Shown here in pieces: positions 38,801 to 52,400 of a stretch of DNA of 64,000 nt. A program made the position numbers and the translations under genes. Source of the DNA: Girardinichthys multiradiatus (lineage: Eukaryota; Chordata; Actinopteri; Cyprinodontiformes; Goodeidae); assembly GCF_021462225.1 (NCBI RefSeq), contig NC_061801.1:6072125-6136124 (forward strand). The letters run 5' to 3'. Every line of letters begins with the position of its first letter. The stretch's first letter is position 1. The notes under the pieces were generated by a model. The model made no database searches, was not told the origin of the DNA, and saw only the letters and a list, made by a program, of their open reading frames with translations.

Positions 38801-41800
38801 CTTCACCAGCTTTAAACATCCAGTAACTGAATGTTTGGCTCACTCTTAGTTGGAAAGTAGCTCAAGCTCAGTCAGGTTGGATGGACAGCTTCTCTAAACA
38901 TCAGCTGTCGACTACTGCAAGATTCTCAAATGGATTTAGATACTTTGACCAATATGACACATGAATATGCTTTGATCTAAACCTTTGCATTGTAGCTCTG
39001 GCTCCATGTTTAGGGTTGTTGAACCTCTGCCTCAGTCTAACATGTTTTCTTCTAGGATTGTCATCTGATTATCTCCATCCACCTTACTTTGAGCTCTGAG
39101 CAGTCCTGTCCCTGCTGGAGAAAAGCATCTGTCCAAGTAGCAACATGTATTATTAGAAAGCAGAGTTTTATTGCATGGCACCTGAAGTATATTCTTACAG
39201 GTATTACATCTAAGCAATCATTTGCGATTGTGATATCACACAGACTGAGATCTCAAGCGTCCTCACTGATAAATACTTGGAAACACTGTACCTGGTTGAA
39301 CCAGTACTCACTTCCTGACAATGTTTGTAGATTTGGAACCAAAGCGAGCAGAAACAAGTCCATAGTCATCGGGAAACAAATCGTGATGTAAGGAAAAGTT
39401 GATGGTGGTTCTGCTGTCCACAGGAGAGAGGGTTAACAAACACAGTGCCCACACACCCGCACAGTAGCTTCCTAGCAGCAGCAGTAGAAGGCTGTTAACC
39501 CAGAGGGCACGCATCTTTGGACATAGGAAGCAGAACTGAAACCACTGTTCAAGTTGGATCCTTAATGGCCCTTCGCTTTATTTGCAGCCATTTTCCAAGA
39601 AGGCAGTGGACCATGTGCAGAGTCATCTGGCAAAGAAACAGGTCCCCCCAACTCTCTTTCAGGTAAAACACACTTCTAACACATGGAAGGGAGGAAGCAA
39701 TTTACAATTCAGTGAGTGGAAAACTTTGTCACAAATCAGCAAAAGTGTATGTGTTTGGGTACTTGTGTATACATACATCCTGTAACACATGTAGCTTTAG
39801 CTCTCCCCAAGGGACAGTTTCAATGGGTGCTAAAGTAGCTTTAAAACAGTCAACACACATGACATCAGTCACTATTCACTGATTAAAAACACATGGAAGG
39901 TGGGGTCTTTGGAGAAAACCCATATATGCACTGGGAGAACATGTAGACCCACACAGATGGGGCCCGGAATAAACTGTCAGCCACCTAGCTGAGAGGCAGC
40001 GATGCTAGCCACCTTTCCATCATGTGACTCTGCAAGCAGCTCGGTGATGGAAAAGCATCAGTCGATAGAAAAACGGTCAGATGGAAAACTGTCACTCCTG
40101 CTATCAATGCTATCACTTGTTTTCCCGATGTCATCAGCCCCCAGACCTGAACTGTTTTGAAGTGGTTCATCTGGACAGAGAAGCAGTCAGTCAGGGTCCA
40201 ATCCGGAGCACTGTGCTGTCCTTTAGAAATCCTCTAGAACTGTTCCAGAAAGCCTCCTTATTTACAGGACTGTTTAACAGAGTTCAGCCCATGCTAATGG
40301 ATGAAGGTGGTGAGATTAAATGTTTTAGAATCACACAAACTCAGCACTGTATTTCTGTTAATGTTGAGACCCATGAGTCCTGTAGCTTGTCTTGTATGCT
40401 TCTTTCATTGAGCTCTTTAGCTCCTTTACTGAATGTAGAAGCTTTCTCTCTATTCACCTGATGGCAGCACAGCTGTGGAGGTCACAGACTTGAGCTGGAA
40501 ATCTGATTTTGGATCTCAACATGTTGGGGCGTAATCAGTAGTTACTTTCAAACGGACTGTGGTGTCCTTGTAAGAACACTCATTTCACCTGCATCAACTT
40601 TTCTTCTGAGACCAAACGTTTTCCGTTTCATCCAGTACTCCTAGAAAGCCTTAATTGCTATTTATTAGAAAATGTGTGGATATTCAGAGGAAGGGTTTTA
40701 AGTTTCATGTGTGGAAGCTGTTTACAGAACTCCTCGTTTTCTTTCTCCTTTTTCTGAAATGTACCCAGCAATATGCTGAAATCTCTCTCACTTGGTTTTC
40801 AAGCATTAGTTGATGAAAGGCCTAGCGGAAAACTGAAGTCCAGCGTTGCCAGACAAAAGTTGGCCTGCGTCTTGCTAAATTGAATCACTATTTTCCTTTT
40901 TTAGCCCACAGCCTGGCTATTACTCTGTTTACTCAATTATCCCGTGACTAATTTTAACTCAAAATACACCATCAACCTGCCAATAGTTCCTCCATTATTA
41001 ATCAATATTTAAATGTTCCATTCACCTGGAGACTGTTTATCAGATGCTTGAAATATTTATATTTTTTATAAAATTCCAAGTTTTATGAGCCCAGGATACA
41101 CAAGAGGTGCATTCATGTACACCTGCAAAGAGTTTCTCTCACAAAGCATCTGAGAAGGTGTGAGCTGACCTTATTTGTGTGTGTCCTTCCACAGCCATAC
41201 ATAGTGGAGATCTGTGACAGCTTGAGAGGGAATATTTTCCAGATGTTCATAGAAAGGTGAGTTGCAGAAATGAGGAAAAGCACTGATGTGTTTCGGTGCT
41301 TGTGGAGTCTCATTTTTATCCTCTTTCGGTTCTGTCCTCAGTGACAAATTTACTCGGTTTTGCCAGTGGAAGAACGTGGAGCTCAACATCCATGTGAGTA
41401 CAAGCTTGTGATAGTTTGATCAAAGATGGGGCGTCAGTAATTAGGTGCCTTACAAAAGCTGATTATAACCATTGAACCTTTTTACATTTTGTCTTGTTAA
41501 AACCACAGGTTGCAATGAATTTTATTCAGATTTTAGTTAGTAGACCAACACAGAGTAGAGCATAGTTGAAGTGGAAGGAAAGTGATTCATGGTTTTTAAC
41601 ATTTTTGGAAATAAAAATCTGAAAAGAGTGGTGTGCATTTGTATTCATGTCCCCGGAGCCAATATTGTGTAGAACCACATTTTGCTGCAGTTGTTTTTTT
41701 CTTTTGCTCAACCTTCTTGGCAAAATAGCTCAAGGTTAGCTCAACTCTGAACAGCTTTGCTGTCCAGGCTGAAGAAAGGCATCCCCACAGCATGATGCTG

Positions 41801-44800
41801 CCACCACCATGGTTTGTGGGGATGGTGTGTTCATTTATTGTATTCCACTTTATTTCTTAGGGATTTATTTGGTGTCTGAGTAATTGCAGACATAATACAA
41901 ATGCAAAGCACCCTCTTTAAATCATCTGTTAAAAAATGCGTACAAATCATTTATCATTGTTCCTTCCAGGGCAAAATGAAGGTCTGTGATTATATGTTTA
42001 AAATAAAAAGTCAAGGCCCAAACTTCAACCAAATGTAAACACTAGATTCAGCTCATCTGAGCTTGTTAGTTACCAGAAAGCTTGTTTGGATGAAAGTATT
42101 TTGTGTTTCTGAAAAGAGTGAAAAATAAGCCCGAACAGAAACTAAAAATGTAATCAGTTATATTTAAAATCATTTGAATTATTCTGTTGCGGGGGAAATG
42201 AGTGAATTTTTCAACTTCCTCTTAATGCAAAAGTAATTCTTCCTGTTGTTTTGGATCGTTTCAACACCACAGCAGCTAAGAAGTGATCAGCTATGGAAGC
42301 AAATTGTTACCATATTTCAAATGAAAAAGCATTTCCAGAAATGCTTTTTCATTTGAAATATGGTAACAATTTGCTTCCATAATCAGCATGGAACGTGGTT
42401 GGGTTTTCAGTTTATACCTCCCTGATCCGCAGAGCCCAGTAACACGCTGGTGTCTGAACGTCACTTTCAGATGATTCAGATACAGACAATTAGAGTTAAA
42501 AAAGAATACAGGGATGTTTCTCTCTTTTATGTGCCCTCATTGAAGCCCCTCCCCTCTGTTCTCCTTCAGTTGACCATGAATGACTTCAGCGTGCATCGGA
42601 TCATCGGTAGGGGAGGCTTTGGGGAGGTGTACGGCTGCAGGAAGGCTGACACAGGGAAGATGTAAGCAAAACTTCCCGATGCTAAAACTCGTAGAAAACC
42701 GGCCACGTCGTGCTGCGTGGGGGGGGGGTTTGTTGTAACATGTGCAACATTTTCTTGGTTTCAGGTATGCCATGAAGTGCTTAGACAAGAAGAGGATCAA
42801 AATGAAGCAGGGCGAGACTCTGGCGCTCAATGAGAGAATCATGCTGTCATTAGTCAGCACAGGGGTGAGTCTCGACGCCAGTTGTCAGAGCCGGCACAGC
42901 GTGGCTTTTATTTAAGCTTTAGTTGTTGGAAATGCCAGGAACAAATTTTGCAGCCAAGTCAATCACCTGTCAGAGTTCATTTGGGTTAGGCTTAAACCCA
43001 ACCTTTTCTGTGTATGGAGTTTATGTTTCCATCTCTGACCCATCATTTCATAAAGGGTGGTTTAACATTAAGGTTGCTCTGATCTCCTTCTGTACTTGGC
43101 TCATCTAATTCAGAACTCTGTTTTCCAGCCTATGAAACAGCTTCACACCAGCTGTTTGACATGAGCATCTCTTCTGGCTTTGGTTCTCACATGAGCAGTT
43201 TAGGTTCACAGGTCTGGATGTTTCAACAGAAGTTACCGCATATTGTTTAGACCTTTGGGTGGAAAACAACTCTAAGCAAAACACCCAACTGGCATCATAC
43301 TTGGCTAATATGAGCAACTGCCTGTGTCTAAAGGGAAAAATTGTGGTTCTGTAGTACTATTCTGACCCAGCAATGACTTCCAACTTGGATATGGTGAGCA
43401 CTGTTGGACATCACTAAACAGAAGTGTAAACTCACTCGAAACAAATAAAGGACGGCTCTCCCACATGCCTTTCACTGGTAGTCTGTGATGGTTAGGCAGT
43501 CTGGTCACAAACTGTCCAGGGATAGACTGAGGGAGTTAAGAACAGAACATGATCCAGTTAAAAGATGATAAAGTCCATAAGCAGTTTGTTGTGTTTGGCT
43601 ACTGCTGTTGGATGCACACCCTTGCCAATAATAAAAATAGTGATCCGTCATGTTTGTTACAGTGCAGTTAAAGATGAGTCAAATGATAATGTAAACAGCT
43701 TGTAGACCCTGAATGGTAAAAATCCCTCGGACAACATAAGGATCAGCAGCAGAAAGCCCAGCAGCAGGCTGCGTCCCATGTTCCCCTAACAACACTAATA
43801 TTTGCAGTAAAGAATGAACCAGCTGACTTCCTGCCAGGGAGCCATTTGATGTTTCACTGTGGTGATGTTTTTACCTTAAAATGTCGAATGTTCGTGCTGA
43901 GACTGAACTTGTTTTACTGCTCACACATCATGTGTTTTAGGTAAAATACCTACATTTCTGCAAAAAGCAACAATCTAATCATTAGGGTCATATTAAAATG
44001 GTTTAGGTGAGTGAAATTTAGTTGATTTAAAAAAAACAAAAAAACAACAGACACTCAGATAGTGTGAACAGCCTACTGCGTCATATTAATGTGTTTATTT
44101 TAATACAGAGAACTGAAATTTGACCAGTCAGATTTTTTCAGTGTGAGCAGTCGTGGTAAAAGCTGTCCATTTGTGGCTGAATCAGACATGAAACCTGTTA
44201 ATGCCCTCTCTGAACAGGTTCTATAACCAGCCACCCATATCATAGTTAAAGTAGAAACCCAGCTTTGGCAGCGTTTACCAGATTGGTTTCAAAGGTTTTA
44301 GGTTGCTTCCTTGAATGTCGTATTGTTTTACTCTTCATGTTCAGGGATTACACAGAATCAGAATGAGCTTTATTGGCCAGGTGAGTGCATACAAACAAGG
44401 AATTTGACCTCCGTTTCACAGCAGAGTACCTGATTACTTAGACTGTAAGGTGTTTATTGGGTTCTTTAGGAAGAGAAGTTGAGGGAAGTGTCTCTGTAGG
44501 ACCGACCCGAAGCTAAAAGTCTAAACAGTTCTGTGCATCTGCAGAGATGTTAGTGGCCCGTTTACTGACCCTAGACCTGTATGGGTCCTGGATGAAGGGA
44601 AGGTCAGCACGGGAGTGTTGGGGGTGTTCTCCAGAAGTCCACAGTCATGAGCGGCTTCATCAGTCTACCTCCTATCTGTACGCAGACTCCTCACCATGCT
44701 GAATCCGACCAATGACAGTGGCATCATCGAGGAACGAAGTAGAATCAAAGATCTAACAGTCTGACATTACCAAAGTAAAACCATGCATGGCAGTTCATTG

Positions 44801-46386
44801 GTGAACAAGGGATGTGAACAACCTGCTGCTGAAATTTAGCTAGCCTTGGGTTTCTGTTTATTTGTGACATTCCTAACGAGACGATCAAATTCCCAGATAT
44901 GCAAACATTTTAAAAGAACACTGAAAGACAGGGGTGAGATGGTTCAGTTTGGGTAATCTGCTTCAGAAATGTTCAGATTAAAGTTGTTTGGCAGGTTTAG
45001 TGAGATTTACATTTATCTGAAAAATTTAATCAGTTTATATAAAGCATGCAGCTAATCTATAACAGATTAGTGTGAAAAATGATTGACCTGATAAAAACAT
45101 AGTTTATTCAGCACTTTAGCAGCATGAGGCAGAAGCTGTGATGCAGACTGCTGGCTCTGAATTTTAATGGTGTGGTACTGTCACCCTGATTTGGTCAAAT
45201 AGAAGGTGTGAGATATCTCTTGCAATATTCAGTCCCAGCAGCTCTGGAACAGATCCTGGACAGAAGATTAGGGGTGCTCCAGTGACCTTCTTAGCTCCAC
45301 TCTCTATCCTCTGCAAGGCCCTCTTGTCAGCTGTGTTTCAGCTGGGCTCCCAACACAATGCTGTGAGAATGTTGGTGATGATGTATGGCTGTTATTACCC
45401 TTCTATAGTAATCAGGTGTTATGATAATGTAATTATCTAAGTGTGGGTCAGAAAATATTTTGCTGCTTAATTATCCTTTTTCAGTCTGACCTCTAATCCA
45501 GGTTATGATCTTTTAAGGGGCAGGCATTTATTAATACACATTGGTTTTAACCTGTTATTGCTAATGATGTACCTTTGTCTTTCTTCTAGGACTGCCCGTT
45601 CATTGTGTGTATGACATACGCCTTCCACACCCCCGACAAGCTTTGCTTCATCCTGGACCTCATGAACGGTAGGCTCATCATCCTAGATTAGAATCTGGCC
45701 TCCTTCACTTCGTTCTTAGACGGACTGATCGGATCACACACCCTGACACTGGCTGATCGGGTCATCCCTCTTTCAGACAAATATCCTGACCTTTCAGATT
45801 GGGCTTTAAAGCATATTGTTTTTACAGTGTTATGCCACACACTGTCCCTATAGTTCTTTGAGTTAAAATGGCTCAAACTCTGTTAGATTGGATGGAGAGC
45901 AGGTCTTTTCACATATCTCAAATTAGATTTTTGTCTTGGTTTTGACTGGACTTTTCTAACATATCAATATGCTTTGATCTAAACCTGCTGGAAGGTCAAC
46001 CTCCACTCTGGTTTCAAGTGTGTTGGAGCCTCTAACCAGCTCTCTTCCTTGATTGCCCCATATTTGGCTTCCCATTAACTTAAAGCAGCTTCACTACTGA
46101 AGCAAAGCACCCACACAGCATGCTCACAGTTAGGGTGATGTGTTCATGATGATTTCTGCCTGACGCTGCACGCAGGACAAAAATGTCCCATTTAGGTTTT
46201 ATCTGAGCAGAGCAACTTTTTCCTCATATTGCTGCACATTTGGATCCTCAGCTCTCATTTATAAACATCCAGTACCTAACAGGATGGAGATCATTCATTA
46301 GGCTACAGCAGCTGATCTAAGAATAACCACTAAGGTGCTATGAGATTATAACACAGTACACTGTATGTCTTTCTGTGTTGTGTGGT

Positions 46387-46422
<36 letters not shown>

Positions 46423-49400
46423 CAGGGGGTGACCTGCACTACCACCTCTCTCAGCATGGTGTGTTCAGCGAGAAAGAGATGCGGTTCTACGCTGCTGAAA
46501 TCATCCTGGGTCTGGAGCACATGCACAACCGCTTTGTTGTCTACAGAGACCTTAAGGTAACGTTCTGATCCCATAAAGTGTTATCAAGTGCCTCATGGGC
46601 TCACTTGTGGTCATAAGTTTACATACTCCAAAAGGATTTCTGATGTTTTTTGGGTGTTTTTCAGAAAAACTGTTTTCTGTCACTCATGATTTGTGGTTTC
46701 TCTTGACTTTGGTCTTTTTAAAACATAATGACCCAAAACACCCAAATGACAGTTAACAGGTTGAAATAACCCAGATCTTAATATCGTGTATTGCTCCGTA
46801 AACATCAATGACAGCTTGAAGTCTTGAGAAAGTTGTGAAAGAGGCTTTGTACCTTCTCAGATGGTCAACCTGTCCATATTTCCTGACGAAAAGACCCGGG
46901 TTCCTGTAAACCGTTGGCCTATATTGCAGGATATGCATGTTGAGGTCAGGACACTGAGATGGCTGCTCCTGAACCTTTACTTCTTCCTGCTGTGGCCAGT
47001 AACAGATTGGCTTAGCCTTGTGTTCTAGGTTATTGTCATGCGTGTCACATGCACAGTTTTCAGTGCTTTCACCAACTTTCCTGTACTTTGGAGTTCTCAC
47101 ACCTCTGTGTTTCACAGTGAAATCTACTTTTATTTGCATTATTGACTTCTCTCCAAGTCCAGCGTTGATGGTTGTAGCCATGAAGTCCAGTTTTGGGCTC
47201 ATTAGGCTTTGAGGATTGTCTGTTCTATTTGGCATATAAAAAGGCTGCTTTATGGCTTTGGCATGGTAATGACCTTCTTCTGGCGAACCAAACATGTAAG
47301 TTCCTCCTTGTTCTGCCTTATGATACAGCCACACAACCTTCTTACAAAGTCCTGTTTGTCATCTGAAGGTATTTCTAGCTTTTTCTTAGCACCCTGAACA
47401 GGTTTCCTCGCAGTTTTGGCTGAAACTTGTGGGGATCTACCCGATCATGTCTTGGTTTCAACAGAATTCCAAATTTTCCCACTTTTTTCTTAGTTTCGGC
47501 ACCTCTGATTGTCATTTGAACTCCTTGGATAGATGTTATATCCTTTTAATGTTTATAAAGTTCAACTATGTTCTTCTGCAAATTCCTCGGATGCATATTT
47601 AGCTTTCTCCATGGCTCAGAAACCGGCCATGTGAATGCAGCACTGGATGAACTATGCAAGGATCTGTAATCGTCTCATTACGTTTTAAATAGAGTTAGTT
47701 GTTTGATCATGCTAATGGCTTCACCCAACTATTGACCATGACTGACAGAAAAGGTTGTGTATTTTCTTCAGGGTGTGTAAACTTAAGGGAACAGACTTAT
47801 TTAATGATTTCCAACCAAGGTCTGAGACACACATACAGCCTTCTTGTTTATTAAAACAAGCAGTGGGCAGCAGGTTTAATCTACTAATCTTTTGGAATAT
47901 TACACTACTTCCTCAAATAAAAGCCTGGGGGCCTCGTGTACTAAAGGGTGCGCAGCACATGTAGCCTTTATACATCCCAGTTTGAGGTGAATTGGACGCA
48001 GCTGCACGTGGCGCTTGGGCCACCTGGTCCCCACCCATAAATACATATGCAAAGTTTTAGAAAGAGCCCGAAGGCACCCACCACATGTCCAAATCACCAT
48101 GGCAACAGTGCTGTGACGGTCACTGAGAGACTACACACCTTGAGGGATATTTGTAATAAATTACAGCAAACCTACAACTTCTTCAGTGACATCAGCAATT
48201 CAAATCTAACTGAAAATAAAAAGTTTGTCGGCTTGAACCCATTTAGTTCTACGATGTCTGCATCAAATCCAAACGGCGCTGTCCAGCTGCTGCATTGAGC
48301 TCAATCATAGCTCAATGCTGATCATTGTAATGACGTGAATATGCCTCCCATATTTCTATTAGATCATCTCACACATTGTGACATACTTTAATATCTATTC
48401 ATTATAATTAAAATAATTAATTATAATAATTTTTATAGTAGAATCGTGAGCTGAGGAGGCCATCGTGCCACTGGATTAGTGAGACATTTTCACATCACTA
48501 ATATGTTGCACATATATTGAATGACGATGCTTTTTATTCACAAAAGCATATGTATGCACAGATGGGGCCCCTATAGCATTATGGCTGCAGTCCATAGCTC
48601 TGATTACATTCAGAAATCAGCTCCTCACTGCAAATGAGAACCACAGTTTAGTGGAACTTTATCTATTGGAGCAACATACGGATGAGGCCGACCCATATGG
48701 CTGGTATGGACCGGCTCAGGGATGACTGTTAAATACCCGACCTGTCAGTCAGCTCCCTCTGAATAGCTCCAGTATAGGACCGCAGCGTAGTGAGAACTGG
48801 ACCTGGCCCCGGTGAAGCCCAGTTCCTTCTGGTTTCCCTCTGTAACACTGAGGCCAGCTCCATGCAGAACTCCAGAATAATTACCCTGGGCAATCTAAAG
48901 CGGCTGATAAGCCACGCATCATCATGTGCTCACAGATCAGTACGATCTGTGATAAACTTCTTGCATTGGCGATGTCCTCTGGCTGTGCCAAAGCTGCCAT
49001 CGTTCCGCAGTAACGCGCTACTTTACGCAGCTATTTATGGACGTGTGATTGTCTCCAGGTTGTCCACCTTATGAATCATCAAACCTGACTTGTTAGAAAT
49101 TAATCTGCTTATCTGACACCATTTTCTTTTTCAGTGAGAATGAAAGTGCCTCTTAGATAATTCACATGCATTTTATGGTTCTCAGCACTCAGACCTATGG
49201 GCGTTTCCATCTACGTGACAGTTTTTACAGTTTCCATCTGACTGAGGTCGACTGTTGTTTCCATTATTTTCTGAGGTGTGTTACGTTATTGTATGAGACT
49301 AAATGTGATTCAGTTTCATCGCTCAGGTTTAAACCATAAAAGCTCAAACGTATGAAAAACATCGGGTTTGATGCTCTATGAATTAAATAAGGCTGATTGG

Positions 49401-52400
49401 AGTCATATTTCAGTGGATTTAGGGGAGGGTTAGTTCTCTGTAGTTTGTTATTGTTGATTGAAAAGGTTTGTCTGGCTGCTGCACATTTTCATCCAACGTT
49501 CATTTTTGTACATACAGTTGTGTGTGGAACATTGCACTGCAAGGTTTTTGTGTGTCCGCACCCTTCAAACATGAGGCCCCTGGTCTTTGTTTCTGCAGCT
49601 GGCCTGTATTGGAAGTAGCCTTTATTTTTACTGCTTTTAGCATCTCTCAACATACTAATACATCAACTGCCTCATGATAAAGTTTGGAATTATGCCCACT
49701 AAAATTCCCTCACTTATTTTAATAGTACAAAATTGCAAATAAATAACAGTCACGGACAAAGAGAAGCACCCGGAAGGAATGACCTGATTTGAATAGAATT
49801 TACAGACCAATGGTCGATATGTGAAAGGAGTTAAACTGCAAAGAGCTGGCGCATCTAGAATGGCACAGGAGGGCAAAAGCAGCATCATTAGTAGACTGAT
49901 GAGGTCATCAAGCAGTCTCTAATGCTAATGAAGTCAAACCAGTGAGTGACGGTCAGCAGAGGGAGACACCATGGCTAGTCGGTCATAGAGTTTGATAGGA
50001 GTTGTATTGCATAAGGCTGGGTGGTCGTGTTAGACAATGGTCGGGCAGGTGAAGCATAGTGTGGCCCAATGTATCTACACCTGGTATTTAGACTCAGGTA
50101 TTGGATAGTGGCATCCTACCATGTTTAGCAATGAATACAAGTTTTGGAGCCACAGAGAACCCATGAAGAGAGGTTCTCCTCTGTTCTGATGCGCGTGTTC
50201 TCCTGCAGCAGGCTGGCTTGCTGCAGTACAAGATACATCAGCTGTTGCACACTATAACCAGAGGGGGTGCTGGACCCTACTGACATGTGGCCTTCAGTGT
50301 TCCTGTGCTGCTAATCTGATCATTTAATCACTGAAATACGGTCATGACACTTTCAGTTTAATTTCATTTCCAACCCTCCTCCTGGGCCCCTGATGCATTA
50401 TTACAATCATTTAACTGGGTGGCAGAATGAACAGACAGCACAGTGACAGATGATGGGATGCTTTTTATCTTGCCTAAATTACATTAATAGGAAAAAAGAG
50501 AAAAGTACATGAGTAAGAGCCGGCTCTCACTGAGCTCCCGACCCCACCACTGATATTAGGTTTCTGTGTAGAGCAGAACAATGAGCATTAACTGCATGCT
50601 GCCTTGTTTTCAGCCTCTCCCTGCTTTACCTCTGATTCTCCTGTTTGGACGGGTTGCCATAATAATAGCTATATTTTGCAGGAGTTCAGGGAACATTTTT
50701 AGGGCTTCCATAAACAGTGGAGTGCAACCCAAATGATACTTTAACACTAAGTGTTGGAGAGTGAAAAGAGTGAGTGAGTCAGAGAAAAGGCAGGACAGAA
50801 GGCCTTCTTTTGTTGTCTGTATCTGCTCAAAATGTGAAGCTCCTGGGAGGAAGTGGTAACCTCTGGTTGTGTGTCCTCCATCAGCCGGCTAATATCCTTC
50901 TGGACGAACACGGCCACGTTCGGATCTCAGACCTCGGCCTGGCCTGCGACTTCTCCAAGAAGAAGCCCCATGCTAGCGTGTAAGTGCAAGTGTCTCATAT
51001 TTACAATGTTTACTCCTCAGGAAGAAGAAGGTAGATAAGAGATGTTTTATCTGCTGCTTTGTTGCGTTGAGGGTTTTTAGGTCATGTCTTTACTCGGTTC
51101 TCAGAGTGATGCACTGATCGGGCTTTTATTGCCTGATACTGATCTGAGGTCTGATTGTTTTTTTTTTCTAAGGACTCCAACAAATTCAACTTTACTTGCA
51201 TAAATGTTTCCATTTAACTTGCAGAGCAAGAATTTTTTGTAAAATAAATATTATTCCCATTTATGATCAGTTCATCTGTCCCTGATTTCTATATGATTTT
51301 TACTAAACGACAATATTCCAGCTGAATAAACAAATATTGTCAACGTTGATAAAAATGAGTTCACAGTGAAGTTCTGCACTGCTTGCAGCTGGATTTTTAA
51401 ACACAGTTTGATTCAAAATGCTTCTTGAAACAACGCAACTCTGCTGCTGGTTTGCAGTGTTGTGTTTAAATGCAAAGTGGAGTCAGCAACTGTTGTTTAT
51501 TTATAGGACTCATGGCAGTAAAATAAATGTGCTTGCAGGGATAAAGGGACCAATATTTTATGTATGTAATCTTCTGCAGAAATTCAAAAGCAACAAAAGG
51601 ACATTTTTAGGGAGTTATGTTAGAGCTGTGCCACTAAAATATCTGGTCTGGCTTGGTAAACTCAGGGTGGTTTTGACCAAACTTATATTCAGGTTCTGAA
51701 AATCATTGGTGAAAAAGAAACAGGCTGATTTATTAAAACATTAACGAGTTAAACACCTATCTCTGTTCAGTAAAACTCATATGGACTTGCACATATAGCT
51801 GGCATCTGATTTTCATGGCTGTTAACGAGTTTTAAATAATTTCCTTTCAAACCAAATTGTTAGAAATGATGTTTTAGATCCAGTCAACGCCAGAATCCCT
51901 TATTGTGTCATAGAGGAACGTTTTCTCCACTTGAACAAATCCTGTTGTGTTCGGTTCTCCTATAAATCATGTGTGGAACTCAAAGTTGTTGTGTGTTTGT
52001 CACAGTGGGACTCATGGCTACATGGCTCCAGAGGTCCTTCAGAAGGGAACAGCGTACGACAGCAGTGCAGACTGGTTCTCTTTAGGCTGCATGCTCTTCA
52101 AACTTCTCAGAGGGTAAAAGCTCCATCTTTCCTCACTGCTCTGATCTTCTTAACTTCTCCTCATCTTCCTCCTCTTCCGTGCTCTCCACTCCCTCCACAT
52201 CCTGACGTCCTGTCTGCTTTGAAACCTTCTGGCGCTCTGTGCAAACCTCTTTGAATTTGCTCACATCCTCTTCTCTCTGAGTTCCTCTCGCCCGCCTGCC
52301 CGCCTTCTGTTTGGTGTGTGTTTGATCTTGTTTGTGTATGAGAGCGAGTGTGTGTGTGTGTTTGATCTGGAGTGTGTAAATGCCAGAGGTCTGGTCCCAG

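Noticed and set aside
42292..42381. Palindrome as a microRNA precursor
   Set aside because: The centre is only 2 bases and the stem is perfect, unlike Drosha substrates, which have a proper terminal loop and mismatches.
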